A stretch of DNA of 64,000 nt from Melanocharis versteri (GCA_013397845.1 VZTG01004161.1:2754495-2818494); one strand, 5' to 3'; counted from the first letter of the stretch, positions 13,474 through 28,600 are shown. Translations and numbers: made by a program. Notes: generated from the letters alone by a model not told the origin.

Positions 13474-13674
13474 TCAGATTTCATTGGACAGCAAATCATG
13501 GTTAATGGCCGTGTGATTCACAGATGCAATGCTGCTGTTGTCCTCGTTTGTGGCAGGCATGAAGGCAGACGTAAAAGGAAACAGTTTATGACATGCTGCT
13601 TGATATTCTTCACATTGAGCGTGGCAGCTTCCAAAACTGCCATCAAGCAATGCCTCAAAAACCTTTGTTAATGT
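13474..13674 (-). CDS. NAA16: NAA16 exon 20, terminal coding exon
   Basis: 201 bp with 66 codons and a TGA stop at 13474-13476. It starts TLTKVFEALLDGSFGSCHAQ and ends NHTAINHDLLSNEI. The conserved elements are EALLDGSFG, CH(K/N)L.PF.SAF.P and the extreme C-terminal NEI. The stretch between SAFMPA and the last few residues is divergent, as is usual for this disordered tail. The acceptor is tttctttag. Confidence 0.95.
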   Translation of the reverse strand, partial: TLTKVFEALLDGSFGSCHAQCEEYQAACHKLFPFTSAFMPATNEDNSSIASVNHTAINHDLLSNEI

Positions 13675-16600
13675 CTAAAGAAACAAAAGCAACAGTTAAT
13701 AAATGCAATTTACAATTTTTTTATTACTAAATACACATACTGTTAGACAATACTAGTCTGAGCAAACAGGTTTCTCTGTTGGTATTCACATATCTTTTAC
13801 TTACAGGAAAAATTTGAAACCTTGTTCTTTCAAATATTTATCATGATAAATGAAGCATGCACATTGTCCTGCATTAAATTATACACTATTTAAGATACCA
13901 CACATTTGGTGGCTTTATATACTGTATCTTTTACCTTCACATTTTTGTCTCTCATGTTTTTATCCAATCTAGTTGCAACAGCAATTGCTTTTTCTTGTCT
14001 TGATTTGTCCAGGAAATACATCATCTTTGCACCTTTATCACAAGACAAAACCCACAATGTTTAGTTTTCCTAAATGCCATACCGCATATACAGACACACA
14101 GAACCTGAAAACTTATACATAAACGTGAATTAGACTTCTTACAAGTTTTAATAAACCGTATCCTCCTCCCTTATTTGTAACTGAAAACTAATGAAACTAA
14201 AGCCATTTTGAAATTTATTAGAAGCATAAGGACTGAATAATACAGGAGACCTGTTCCTGCAGAAGTGACATGCATCACTTGACTGACAGGTCTTCAATAG
14301 AGAAAAATATCATGGAGTACACTGATGACAAACCCTTCATATCAGCAGGTTAAATGAAATCCATCCAACAAATGTAGAAGCAAGTAATTCTGAGACACTG
14401 AATTCTCTTCAGAAGTACTGGAGGTAAGTGAACAACAGTTACTAAACAGCTGTGGAACGTGGCCCAGTAAAAGCTCAGGCCAGTCCATGGCAGAAAAGTT
14501 CATGGCAGAACGCAGGGCCATGGCTGCTCAACCAGAGCTAAGGACACAGCTCGGGTACAAGGAAAGCGCAGCGCAAGTTGGCTGCTTCGCCTGGACCAGA
14601 CTACATTGGTGGAAAGGAAAACGCTACATTATGGAATTATACAGCTTCTCAGACCACAAACAGTTTACCAAAACTGGTCTGGGCATCTCTGCAAAATTCT
14701 GTTCCTTGTATCACAGCTGCCTTAATTTAAAATCTCATCTTAATGAGTATGCTGGCATTTCATGTACTTTCCTTAGCTACTTTCTTTTGCCCAAATACAA
14801 AGTCCAGACCCACCCCACTACACAATCTACTGCAAAACCCAAAAAGCTTAACCATTTTACTGGAAAAGTTAAAACCCCACATTCTGGATGTTTTGTCTGT
14901 CTTTTATTTTTGCTCATTTCCCCAATTATTAGTTTTTCCAATTAAATAAAGTTTCCTAGTTCTTACTGCTTTTTGTACATTTCAGAAGATAAATTGCTAG
15001 GCTCAATGTAGAGCCATTATTGCCCAAAACACTTACATTAGTCTAGTAACTTTTGCATAAAGTTAGGGAGGCTATGGTACAGAAATTGAAAAGAGGTTAG
15101 AAGCCCACTTAAACTTTTTCACCAGTAATTTTAAGCTGAGAAAACACTCATTTGTGCTCTCAGACTTATGGTTTAGGTCTTTCAGACCTTCACATTTGCA
15201 AATTGTGGTTAGAGACAGCTGTTCAAGAAACCTAAAAATTGTACAGTAGGTAAGTCAATTGCCTCAAACATGTTCCAGCGTAAACAGAAGACTGACACAC
15301 AGCTGAAGTCCTAAAGCTACCAAGAACCTACCCAGCGACTGTACTGTTTTCCATAACACTGGAGGACCAGAAAATAAGACCTGTAAAGCGGCCAGTGAGA
15401 TGCTCAACAATTAATGTGGAAGAACACATCGCTAAGAATTGAGAGCAATTGACTGCTGAGATATCTGTACTTGACTTCTCAAATCTTGAGCCTGCTTGCA
15501 GGAAAGGGGCACAAGTATTTCTCTCAAAATGCTGTCCTGAAACACAGACCTTACAGAAGCCAGTGGAAGTTTGTGGTATCCTACCTAACCTTCCGCTAGG
15601 AGCTATGAGCAATCCTCTGAAGCTAACTTTTCCCAGTTATTCTGGACAGACCCTGAGTAACTGTTGAAGACCAGATGAGGTTAGCACTAACTACTTAGAG
15701 TGCCTGATAAAACTACACTTACTTTTGTTTCTTAACTGCTGAAAATGCATTTTGTTTTCTCTACCAGCTTATCAAGTCACATCAATTTTTACTCCAAAAC
15801 TTTCTGTACTCATTCAATTCCAACTTCCTTTGACTTAGCTCCAGCAGCTACTTGTGGCTCTCCTATATAAACAGTGTCTGAGTGTCATATTTCAACATTT
15901 TCACAGCTGACCATGAAGCAGAAATGCAAAGGCTGCATAACAAGTTCATCATGGTACTTTTATTGATGCTGTTGCTACGTGACAAAGTTATGAGTAGGAA
16001 CAGAGACATTCCAGCTGAAAAGAAAACAGGGAAAAGCACTTGCTAATAGATATCAGGGATTTTGTTTCACATTTTCTAATACTTCAAAAAGTAGAAGCTG
16101 TAAGAGGAAGGATGACAGTGCTTCAATACTTGAATATCTATGGTGGTTTGCACTTTTTGAAGGTAAGGAACAAGTTCCTTATGCATCTAATAAAAAACGT
16201 GAAGTACATTATTAAAAATGGTAAAAGCAGAGAGAAACGCCCCCCCCATCCCACACCCCAACATAAACATGGGATTATCTGGCTCATTGGAATTTATGTA
16301 TGAATTCACAGAATAGTGTGGATTGGAAGGAACCTTAAACATCATCTAGTTCCACATGCCCAGCCATTGGCAGGGACACCTGACACTGGACCAGGTTGCC
16401 CAAAGCCCCATCCAACCTGGCCTTGCAGACTGCAGATAAAGATCCTGGATTTACATCACTTAAATCATCTCCTTTTCAAGAGCATGAAAAAGTTACACAA
16501 ACCTGACAGCTGGTGCTGAATAGAGGTAGCATTGTGTTTGAGAAATTCTTCATTAAAACTCTCCAAGTTTTTATTAACAAAGATTTTCTGCATTTCTTGA

Positions 16601-19600
16601 GTAAGAACCTTGCTCACAATTTCTGGGAGGTTACTATGGTCAGATACTAGAAGAGGGAAGGCAAGGGAGAGAGAAGCAAAAAAAAAATGCCATTTAAACA
16701 ACTGTAGAAAACACAAACCACAGACATCACTGCTAAAAGTCCCAGTTTTAGAATTTGTGCACAGAAACACAAATCTCAGATCAAAATGTGTCAATACAAA
16801 CACTGCTGATGCATTTACAGATGAAACGTTCAAAAAGGGTGCTCTGTCATGTAAACTTTCTATTACAAGTTTACCACACATATTGTTTCAGGCAGAATCT
16901 CTCTCCTGTATCTGCCATTTATTTTCTTAAAACTTAAGGTTTTCCAGGATCCTCAGAACACTCACTCTGCTGTGAAATATAGCCAAAATTAGTTGTTGGG
17001 TCCACCTGGTGGATTAATGCAGGAAGGAGTGTAAGACAATACATACACAGTACACTGGGTAGCACAGCCTGTGTTTTCTTTGGTATTGCCATGGAAAAAA
17101 ACCCATTTGTTTTTATTTTTCTTTGTATTGGTTTTTGTTTCAAGAGTATACATCACAAAAACATGTAATTATGTCCTCGTAGAATGTAACTTCTTGTATC
17201 TTTATAATTATATATTTCCTACACACATACCAGCTTTAGAGAATTTAATCAAGCACTCATGTAGCCATGGGTTATTACTGTTGATAGCAAAAGCTCTTTT
17301 GACAGACTGTAACATTAACAGAAACTTTCCTGTGGGAAGGAGAAAAAACAAATATTAGGAAACCAAGATTAAGAATACAGAACTTTTGCTCTTCATTATC
17401 AACTACTGTTTTCTTCAGCAAATCTAGTACAAATACTAGAAACATCAGTTTCTACACAGAATTAGAAAGGAAGCTTGTTTTCCCATTCAGACTGCTTAAT
17501 AAAACAGAAGTTCTTGCTGCTCAAACTCTGGCAACACTGCACAGATATTACCACCTATTTATCTTTGGTTTCCTCTAAGATCACATCACAAATACCATTC
17601 CATAGTATTTATGAGTATATACCACAACACAGTCTGCTCTTAAGGGTTTTTTTGTTTAAGGGTGACTAAACAAAACCACTATTTACCCTATTATTATTGG
17701 ATATGATGCAAACCTCAGCTTCAGTCAGGTAAGTATTTATTCCAGATCATTTTCCACTACACTTGCGTAACACAGGCTGCACTGAAGGATTAAAATTTTG
17801 TAGAGCAAAATAAAAAATAAAATTAAGCAGTACTTTACCTTTTCTAAAGTATATTTCAAATGCTAATAAATGTGTTTCTATATCATCTCCAATAAGATTC
17901 TTAAGTGGTATAAGGAACTTAATGGCTTCTTCTAAGGGATTTTCTACCTGTTTTAATAAAAGAACAGTGAAATTTATGGCTTAAAATAAATGTCAAATAA
18001 AACCCACCAATGATAGTTTCTGTTATTCAGAGAATTTAAATAATCAGAGGTCAAAGGTGAACTGAAGCTAGCTTTCTGAATTAAACTGCACCACAACATT
18101 TTCCTTTAAACAGCAAGATTTTAAAAAGTGTTTAGTCATCATTTCATGTTGACAAAGACAGCATCATTGCTAACTCTGGCACTACTTGCGTACTCAGTGT
18201 TGTAATTTAGCATTTAGGAAACAATTAAATACAACCGCCTTAGACAACAAGCTCGAAGTTACTGTGATAAAGAAGGTAGTTCTTTGTGCATAGAGAAATA
18301 CTAGCTCATGTCTTCAAACTTTGTAAACTGCAGTAATTTCTGTTACTTTTTTCTCTATTCACTGAATGAAAACCAGATTTCTTCAGGCAAAACATCTTGT
18401 TCAGTATCTATTTTAATGAAGTATGGCCTACTGTTTGGAAAAAACCCTTGCAATTTAAATAAAGTAACAATATTAATGTAGAACCTGGATTTATTGAGGA
18501 CGACTACTTTCCTTTAGTGTAAAAAGAGGCAGACTACAAACAGTTACCTCTGCATGCAAAAATGATTTTATAAAAACACCTGGATTCTTTTAGGAGAATC
18601 TGATAGCAAACCCGTATTATAGGCTTTTTATGATAATCACATGCGTTTAACATGAAAAACCATACTAACCCTTTCCAGTTTTTCAGGAACCAGCTCTTCC
18701 CTGGGTCCACTAGTTTCCTCCTCCTCTTCATCTCTCTTTTTCTTTTGATTTTTTTGCTGCCGTTCTCTTTCTGCATGCTTTCTTTCTTCTTCAAGTTTTG
18801 CTTTCTTTTGTGCTCTTCTTTGTTTACTAAGCATTTTCTTCAATTCTTTGGCTGAGAGATTTTCTACAGATTAAGGTAACAGACAACATATTAACAAGGT
18901 ATTTAATTCAAAATCTTGTTTCTCTCAAACAACTCAGACACATCATCATGCTTCTCCCCATCTCAAAATGGCAAACTTTTTACAGTAATTTCCATAATTA
19001 GCAACACTACACAGGCCAACGCTGCTGCTGGATTACTATTTACAGCCTAACAGCACTTGATCTTGCATATTTTCTCTTACATGGCTGTTACAGAAACCTC
19101 AATGATTTCAAAGGTTAGCCACATAAAGTTGTTACATCTGTCACAGGTTTTACCTTAGAAAATGAGCAATAGTAATAGTAATACTAAGCTCTCATATTGA
19201 CTGTAGCTCAGCTTGCTTCTAATGCCATCTTGAAACATCCAGATGGATTTACACTCCAGCTGAAAACATGTAAAACCTGCTACTTTTCATTGAAGTGTCT
19301 GACTAATATACAGCCACAGTAATTGCACTGATTTCATGCAAATGCCGTGAGATAGCTAAATGGAAAATGATCGGTTTAGCCAGAATAATACTGCAGCCTC
19401 CAGTCTGTTTACTGTGGTGTTTCACTGAGAACAGGGTTTTTGCTAAATGCGGCAAGGCACAGAAAAATGGGCTCCCAAGGGACTACCACATCTTTTTTGT
19501 GGCTATGGTACCATGACCTCTCTGATTGGGTCATCCCCCATTCTCACACAGGGAAGCAAGTGTTCTTTTTAGCCCATCCACACAGTGCTGCCTTCTCCCA

Positions 19601-22600
19601 TAGATAAGCCCACTGAATCCCAGGGAGCAGCAGGCAAATGAACTAACATGACTTCTTAGACACCACTCACCTTTACATCTATGATATATTGCCATCCTCT
19701 GTCACACTGATCTTACATTACATACAGAAACAAATTAAAGTTGGGAGGGAAAAAAGATGCAAGTTCAACTGTTCAAATACGCCTCTTTTTATACGTACTT
19801 CATATGTACTATGTTTTATATGAAGGCAGGTATAGAAAAGCTTATTCACCTCTGAGTAAAGCTAAGATTTTATTTGCAATATTAAGTGACATTTTTGGTT
19901 TAGCTTCCTTTTTTTCCCCATGTCAAGTATTTTTCCCTTTGCATAAAGCCAGACATGAATTTCACGGCTTTAGTCAACAGCCACTGCAAGGCTGACAGTA
20001 ACTGCAATTCCACTAAAGGAGAGGCAACTATTTATCTTAAAGTAAAAAAATATCTTAAATAATCTGCCACTGAATCTTCAGATTTCCAAACCACACCCCA
20101 CTGGCTTCCTAAGAAAGTCTGTTTTCCATTTAATGTTAGTTTTAAATAATTTTCTAAATTTATTAATATTGCTAATACATTTACCCATTTATTCTCTGGT
20201 CCTCAAGTTATGTGAAAAGTGATAAAACTTAATGCAGTAGTAACTAGTATTACGATGTAATAAATTAAATACATTAGTAAATTCTTAAAATTCAGACTGC
20301 TTTTGCACAAAATCTATCCATTGCTTCATAATTCATTAGTTAATAGTATTTATCTAATGGCTGAACTGAATCTGATTTTAATGTTCTGAAATGCTACTCT
20401 CCCTAAGTACTCCAACTACAGCTAGGTTCATTCATGTACAAATTCTACAGAGTGACGGGATGTGAACAGAGAGAACTGTAGGACATTATCTATGATCTCT
20501 CTTCAGTTATTGTGACAGAAGAGAGGAAAAACTTTTGTTCTGTTTACTCTGTAACAGGTAACTTACTTAGCTTAAGCTTTTACATGTGTCATAGACATAT
20601 GAGCCTTCATTAAAGTGTAAATACCTGAATTCACTTCTTGCTCTTTGCTTTCATTGGTGAGAGGATTATCATGGAGCTTCAAGTAAATTTCAATTGCTGA
20701 TCGGGCAGCCTTGAAGTAGAAGGCATGTTTCCTGAGCACATCTTCTAATCTCAGAAGGTCTACATAGGCACGAAGAGTCATCTTTCTCATGCAGTACGTG
20801 TGGAAGTCAAATTGATCATCTGTTATCTCAAAAAAATGCTTAAAAAAAAATAACACACTCATATAGTCATCCTTTACTTAGTCTTTTTAGTAGATAGAGG
20901 TGAATAAAGTTACAATTGATGTTATTTACAGGCAATATTTAACAGGTATAGAAATATCCTTATAATACTGATTGTTCAAGAGAACCTATCGGTAGGGAAA
21001 AATCTCAGTTAACAAAGCCTATAATGGGATTATTCAAAGACTTAGGCACTCTAAAAGCCAACTGAAACCTGACTTCTGATTATAAACAATTGTCAAAAGT
21101 CAGCATAAAGTTAATGTATGAATAGATCCATAGTTAGGAGATATGGTATTTCATATTGAAACCTTTTCACTTCAATGCTAGTCTTTCACATAATAGCTAG
21201 AGAAGGTATCTCCTGTCACAATAAATCATCAAGTATCAACCTGTTATTAAAAGCCATTATACTAGAAGTTTTATATGCTTCTAGCATACAAAACTGTGTG
21301 GATTACATCAACAAATATCCTCATTTGTGTATGAGAAATCCTGGGGAAGCAACAGGTAGTGCTTGCACCTACTTACCCTTTCTACCTCATGACATTTTTT
21401 CAAGGCGTCACCATACTTCCCTAGCCTTTGATAAGCTGCGGCACATTCCGTTTGGAACCACATACACTGCATCTCATTAAGGTTCTCCATAGCAGAAGTT
21501 CCTTCCTGAAAAAAGTGTCATTATCAGGTTTTGCTATTGTAATTTACCAGCTGCGTCTTTCAACTATGGCTGGTTTCAGGCCACTAGGAACAAACAATCA
21601 ACCCTTCAACTTACTTGGAATACAACAGGAAATTACGAACACCCAATGACTGAGAATAATACTTGTGATATTCTATGCTCCCTCAGATAGAAAGGAATAG
21701 ACTGAAATGATTAAAAACCCCCAATTATCTGAAGATTAATGTCTCAACAGGTTTTTAAGATTAACTCATGCTTGTACACACAGTCTCACTTCTACAATTT
21801 GGGGTCAGAAAACAATATTATTTTAAAAAATTCTTTAAGTTCAGCAAACAATTTTAGCTGTTTTTTCCCCGCCAGATAAGTGGTATCCACCAGTCTAAAA
21901 ATCCATCAATATATTCACTGCTTTATCAGGTACTATGAGCAATGTTTCTTAGAACTTGTTTGTCTAAATAAGCAAAGTTAGATTTATACTCGATATTTTG
22001 ACAAGAAAAAAAATCCTAGGATTGAGACTTCATGATAGTTTTAATGCTCTAGACTAAGTGAACTGGAAAAGCATCCCATATCATTAGTATTAGTCATCAG
22101 GTTTTCAGAACAGTCTTTATAGCAGAAAAAAGACCCAGTTACACTCAACATTTAATTACTGAGGATGATATTTATCCTGTCTTTCCAGATATCTATGATA
22201 AAGTTCTGTCTTTCTTACTATAACACTTCTGACAAGCAAACATGATGAGTTTTAGTAATCGAATTTTCAATCATTCCTAGAAAGACCTAGCAAGCTTGAA
22301 TCCAATTTCAAGTGTTACCACACCTAAGATTAAAAAGAATGAAGGAGGCTAATTCGTTTATGTACTCCAGGATATCCCACAGAGTAGTCTTCATGTTTAG
22401 TTCCATAAATTATATGAAAATCTGGTAATTATGAATCCAAATTTTGTTCAATGTCAAAAAAATATAATTTAAAAGTGCTTATATCCCATCTTTTAGGGAT
22501 AGACTCTGCTTTAACAAAATTTTTGTGTGTAATGCTAGCTTAAAGGAATGAAATGTTCAAGTCTGAATTGATTTATGTTAATGCTAAAAGATAATGAATA

Positions 22601-25600
22601 CGGTACACACTCCTGCGCAGTTAGGTCAGATGGTACTAACGGGAAACAACAAGGTATCCATCAGATGCATTTCAAAAGCAGTATTCTGAAGTATGGCAAT
22701 AAAAAATACTCCTAGACAACTACCTTTGAACAACCTTTTTTTCCATTATTTACTGGGTCTAGACAGCTGGAGTACTATATCTGTCTCTGGGGCCCCCAGC
22801 ACAAGAGGGACATGGGCCTGTTAGAACAGATTCACAGAAAGGCCATGAAAAATCAAAAGGCTGGAACACCTGTCCTGTGACAAAAGGCTGAGAGAGCTGG
22901 GGTTCACTTGGAGAAGAGCAGGAGCAGGCTCCAGGGAGACCTTACAGCAGCCTGCCAGTATATAAAGGAAGATAATAAGACAGACAGGAAGAGACTTTTC
23001 ACCAGGGTCAGTAGCAACAGCAGGAAAAGTTTTAAACTAAAAGAGAGCAGCTTTAAACTGGATGTAAGGAAAAAAGTCTTTACTGTGAGGATGTGGCAAT
23101 ACAGTGGATTGTAGTTGCCCAGGACAGTTGTGGATGCCCTGCCTCTGGAAGTGTTCAAGGCTGGGATGGATGCAGCGTTGAGCAACCTGAGTTAGCCAAA
23201 GATGTCCATACCCATGGCAGTGTCATTGGCCTATTCCATATTTAAAAGGTTCTTTCCAATACAAACCGTTCTATGACTCCATGTAGTTCCTTACCACAGG
23301 GCGCAAAAGCATTATAATAAAAATGGATATTAACAAAAGATATTGGATCAAAAGTTATGAGCGAAAAACCACCAGAGGCAAGCAAAACACCTCTTAATTA
23401 AAGCAATATACTTGCCCTTGTGAATTTAGAGCACATCTCCTCTGCATCCTTCACCATATTTGCTCGCAGCATGTATTTAGCACATTTAGAATTGATAAAT
23501 CTGTCTGCAGTATCCAAAGACTGTGCTTCATCCATCCATTTGGCAGCTTCCTTGATGTTACCTACATGCTGTTAGGGAGAAATTAAATAGTTAACTTTCA
23601 GCAGAAGCCTGATATTGACCATCTCCTGAAATCTGTATTTGTTACTGGTATTCCTCCCATCAGAACTAAAGGCCACTGTTATTCTTACTCCCCCCACTCC
23701 CAGATTTTTTTCAGTATTACCATTTGCTGTTAGTTGTGACTGGCTTTGCAAAACCCAAACAAAAGGGTTTTCATTTTCTTCCTGACAAAACAGTGCCCAA
23801 AAAGAAACCCACATGAAAATTGATACCCATAACCACTGCTAAGTGAAATATTACCCACACATTCACGCCAGTTTGATGGGTTGATTTTTATACACTAGGT
23901 ACTCCACATGTCCAAATTCCCCTTTTACCTTGTAAATTTTTGCTTTTAAATAGAATAGTTCTATTAATGTTGGAGTGCTTGCAATTGCAGCATTAATGTA
24001 ATCCAAGGCCAGAGAACACTGGCCAAGTTTGTCAAAGTGCTGTGCCAGGAAATACCGAACCCAAAGCAGTGTTGTTGGGGGCTCTTTCTCTCCATTTTCT
24101 GCAACAAAATGGGAAAGGTTACAATAACCAGTAAAGCTGAAGACTGCATTTGAAAAACGAACACAAGAACAAAGCTTGGCAAATTCAGCAAATATTTCTT
24201 GTAATAAATTCATTTACTAGAAAATATAGTAACTATTTTTTTGCAAGAAGCATCAACACTTCAACAGTTCTTGATAGCTTCCATGAACAGTATTAGTAGT
24301 TACAGGGTAATTAATGTAAGACCATAGAAACTTACCACACGTACTAAAAAGGTCACAAGTTTTCAAAGAGGCTTCATAACCAGTAACAAGTTCCTGGATT
24401 GTAGAAACCTACATATAAAAAATAGTATGTGCTTAAGTTTTGCTTCACTATCATTTTAACAAACTAATATACTGAAAAGAATACTTGAGCAAATTAGAGA
24501 AACTGTACAAAAACAACTATTTAATTTGGAAAAGAAATTGGATGTATCTTCACATAGTTTATTTACCTTCCACAGGTATTATTGATCACCCATTTTAACT
24601 AGTGATGTGGCAGGGAAACGGGTTAGTCTCAGGCAGCTTACAGCAGAAGGTATTCAAGTGCATATGATTAGTATCTCATGTAAAAATTCCAAAATATAAC
24701 TTAATTTATGCTATTCATTTTTAAGCATTGAAACTGAGCCAATTTTTAAAAAGTGCTTTGAAAAAGACCGTGCATGAACTTCCCATAACAATGAAGAAAC
24801 AGCAGAGACTTCTGTGGTTTTTTGGCAGGTTGATCTGTACTATTAATGATTTCTATTTTGTTTGAAAGGTATTGGTGCCTAGAATGCAGGTTCCATCTTT
24901 TGACAAAAATCTATACATTGACTGACTGAAGGCTAATACTTTCTGAAATCAGACCTTGTCAACAATATTGGTTTTCATTCCTCACACTATACAAGCCTGT
25001 CATTTACAGTAAGTACAAACGTTAGGATCTGTGCATTTCATGACAACTATTTCAATTCCAAGTCCACGGCTCACAAATGCCACTTAGTATTTCCAAACAC
25101 TTTATTAAATGCTCAACCTGTTTTGTAGCTTCATTCTAAACATGCCTGCCATATCCAGCAAGTAACCAACCAGCCTCTTAAGGTAACAAGAACAATATTA
25201 CAGTAAGAAATATGATCTATGTATATACACCCAAAACACAGAAGGGACGTAAAAAAAAAGACCTGACTGTAAGCATAGCAGGATAATGGCTACATTCACC
25301 ATTAGGTGAAATATGTAAGATGGTAAAAACCTAAAGCTTCAATGGCTAAATGTAAGATGATCCTACAGTTAAAAATCTGCTTGCAAGAATAAAACAGAAT
25401 TTTAGGGAGACAGCAAAATTTAAAAAAGCACAAATTGACAATGCATGCATCCACTTCAAGATATACTTTGGGAGAGAAAGGAGAATGGAATAAACCTTGC
25501 CCTAGAAGATCAAAGTATACAATTTGAAGTATACCACTTTATTTAACCTAATTTAGCACAATAGGCAAAAATGGTTTCAAAGAGAGCAGAGAAAGTGACA

Positions 25601-28600
25601 TGCCCAAATCACACACAGCCACTGTAAATATCTCAAAAGTGTGATAAAATGTATAAACACACACATTCTGGAAAGCTCTGGGCAAATCTCATAAGAAATG
25701 AGTTTTGGTAGCAAAATCTCATAAAATGTAATAAAATGTTACTGGACTTCAAATAACTATAAAGTGATAAAGGAATGTGAAGAAGCCACAAGTAAATGGA
25801 TGAAGGCAAACAAATGCATGAAGTTGTTCTCCAGCCTGCCTCAGACATCTGTTCACTGAAAGAAATCAACACCCTCCAAAATATTTGAAGATTCTCCTCT
25901 CTAAAAAAAAGTTTAAAATCAGAAGCATCTGCTTCAGGTAGCAGGGTTGCGGTATGTATATGCAACCATGTAAGTGTTATTTCCTTGGTGATTTTCACTG
26001 CAATTTCCAAGTATTCCCAAAGTTATCCTCACCTGGTTGCTACAAACCTCATCATCAGTGAACTGTGTGTAAAGGGAGAAAGACTGCTCCATTTCTTGAA
26101 TAAGCACACCCCATCACCAAACTCTACACAGAAATGTTTCTGTTACTGCACACTCAGGAGTATGGCTTCACATCCTGACAAAGACCATGCTACCACCAAA
26201 AAGGACAGCATCCCCATCCCTGAGCCACACATGCCTGGTCCCTGCTTTGGCTGAGTGCCAGCGACTGTATCCAGGGTTACGAGTGATTTCCTCCCTGTTC
26301 CACCTTGGTGCACCAATGCCCAGTTCTCATTCCATCAGCAGCAGGCACTGGCAGTGAACAGACCCGGGACATCCCCATATGAGGCTCTTCAATCAGCTGA
26401 CATTAACAGTGAAATCAAATACTCTGAATATTGAGGAGATGGAGAATACCAAGATGTACTCTGACGTAAAAGATGCCAAGTTCTTCCAAATTCAGAAGTC
26501 TGCAGTCGTTTTGGCTTTTGCAGCTCAAGAAAATACACTGCAATTGTCATTCTGGAAGCTACTATAAACAATACATTTGGAAACAAGTATTCAGTGAAAG
26601 CAACAGCTAAGAAAATGCGAATGGGACAGCTGGATTATTGCAGACATACTTAATGAAAATGTATCTTTTTCGCTTACTTTTTATGCTTATACTTCAGTCT
26701 CTTGCTAATAATTTAGGAAAATAATTCCAGGTTTGTGGGCTGCTTCAAATGCAAATGATCTGGAAATATGAACCGTAATTTCTGTGTCCATATTAACTGC
26801 AAATTTAGTAGCAAAATCTGTCTCCTGAATTTGCTATTATCCGTATTCTAGAGTCATCACTGCCATCTTAAAGGCAATAATATTTTATGATTTCTAAAAG
26901 CTTCGGCATTCTTCATAATTTTATAATTTCCAAAAATTGAGCTGAGGTATCTGAAAATACCATGATATTGACCACAAGCTAATTTCAAACAGAATTATTC
27001 TAGGAAAACAGTGTTTTGTTCTCTTGCCATTGAGTTGAAAAAGCTTAAGGTATCACAAAAGGGTAGCTGAAGTCATCAACAAATCTCTCATTTCATTACA
27101 AAAAGACTGAATTAACTCCTGGGGTCACCAGTTTCAGAAGCCTCTTAATCAGAATTCAAGCCTCAAACCTTTTCATAGGTCACTACCTACACCTTTTGTT
27201 TCATTACAGAAGAACAGTGAGCTGAGCAGCAACAATCCAAGAAGAAGGAAATGGGCTTTAGCCTTCCTCATTTGCACAAACAAGTGAAGTGCTCATTTTT
27301 CCTCCTATACCCTAAATGTTAAAATTGTACATCCTCACAAACCATTATATCTTCTTGTCAAGTGTAGTAATCGTGAAAGTTAAAAAAGCATCTTCCACAC
27401 TTTATGCAAAGACTCCACAAAGGTCACAATACTCTTCCATTCCTGTGCAGTTTATTTCCATTGGAAAGGACAATTTTGTAAGTAAACTTTGAGTAAATGC
27501 CTTAAAATGAATAGTTGAGAAATACAAACAGACTGGAATAAATGTAATGCACACAACATCTTAATTTCTTTTTAAATTGTAAGTAACAAGAATCCAATTC
27601 ACTTAAAGTCCAATTCTGAAATACTTTTTTCCGTGAGCACTAGCTTGTAATTATCTGATTACATCGAGATATGTTTTGTGTCCTCTTTTGTAAGGGACAG
27701 CCTAAGGGAAAGTGACTGTCTTCCAGGTAAACAGCTGATGACTAGAATTCTTCTACCATCTTTTGTACCTATCACAGTGGCACCTACGGGCCTGTCACGA
27801 AATGAAAATCTGTGCTGCATGCTATGCCATACACCAAGTGACTCCTGCTACGGGAATTTTTTAGACAAAAAGAGGCCTATCAAAGGTAAGAACTACAGCA
27901 GCCTAAATTTCAGTTTGATTTTTTTTCTATATTCTACGTAGTAGTAAGTTGAATGAAATGACAAAAGGAATAAAAGTAAGGAGAACAGCAATACCAAAAG
28001 GTTAAGGAATAGCCGTAACAAAGGTGAGGTGAAATACATACTGGAAGACAAACTCAACAGACCACTACCACAAAGCAATGATGAAAATTTTTCAAGTAAG
28101 CCTTAAATTCTCTGGTTTATTTACGGAAGCTAAATTACTACATTGATTCTATATCCTATTACTACATCCGTTGGGTAAAATATTTTATAACAGACTTCTG
28201 TTTCAATGACAACCTTCCAAACAACAATACAGTATTTCCTTCAATGAAACAATTACAAGAAAAGGAACTGAATTATTGTAATGTACTATAAAGTGGTTAG
28301 ACTTAAGCTGTGTCAATAGTCTTTTGCTTTTAAAGACTTCAGCTTGTTAATTTATCAGTTACAAACACTACATTTAAGTATTCTTGCTTCAGTTGCTCCT
28401 TTTAGAATTCAGTAAGAAGTTGCCAGCACTTCCAGCGCAAACACAAGTCAAAAGCTACCGTGTAAAGGCAGTTTAGGAAGCAATCCAAGTGTTGACATTT
28501 GGCACAGGTTTGGGTCCCTGCCTTTTGATTTCCTGAAGACACATTTAGTATCATCTGCTCTGTTCTCAAAGCCAAATGACCAAAGGGGAAACTGTGAATA

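Noticed and set aside
14487..14945. 152-codon plus-strand ORF in intron 18
   Set aside because: No recognisable domain. Composition matches the surrounding intron, and it lies antisense within NAA16 with no splice or promoter support.
16465..16881. 138-codon minus-strand ORF read as a separate gene
   Set aside because: Only 16503-16646 is conserved (NAA16 exon 18). The rest is translation through the flanking introns across the splice sites.
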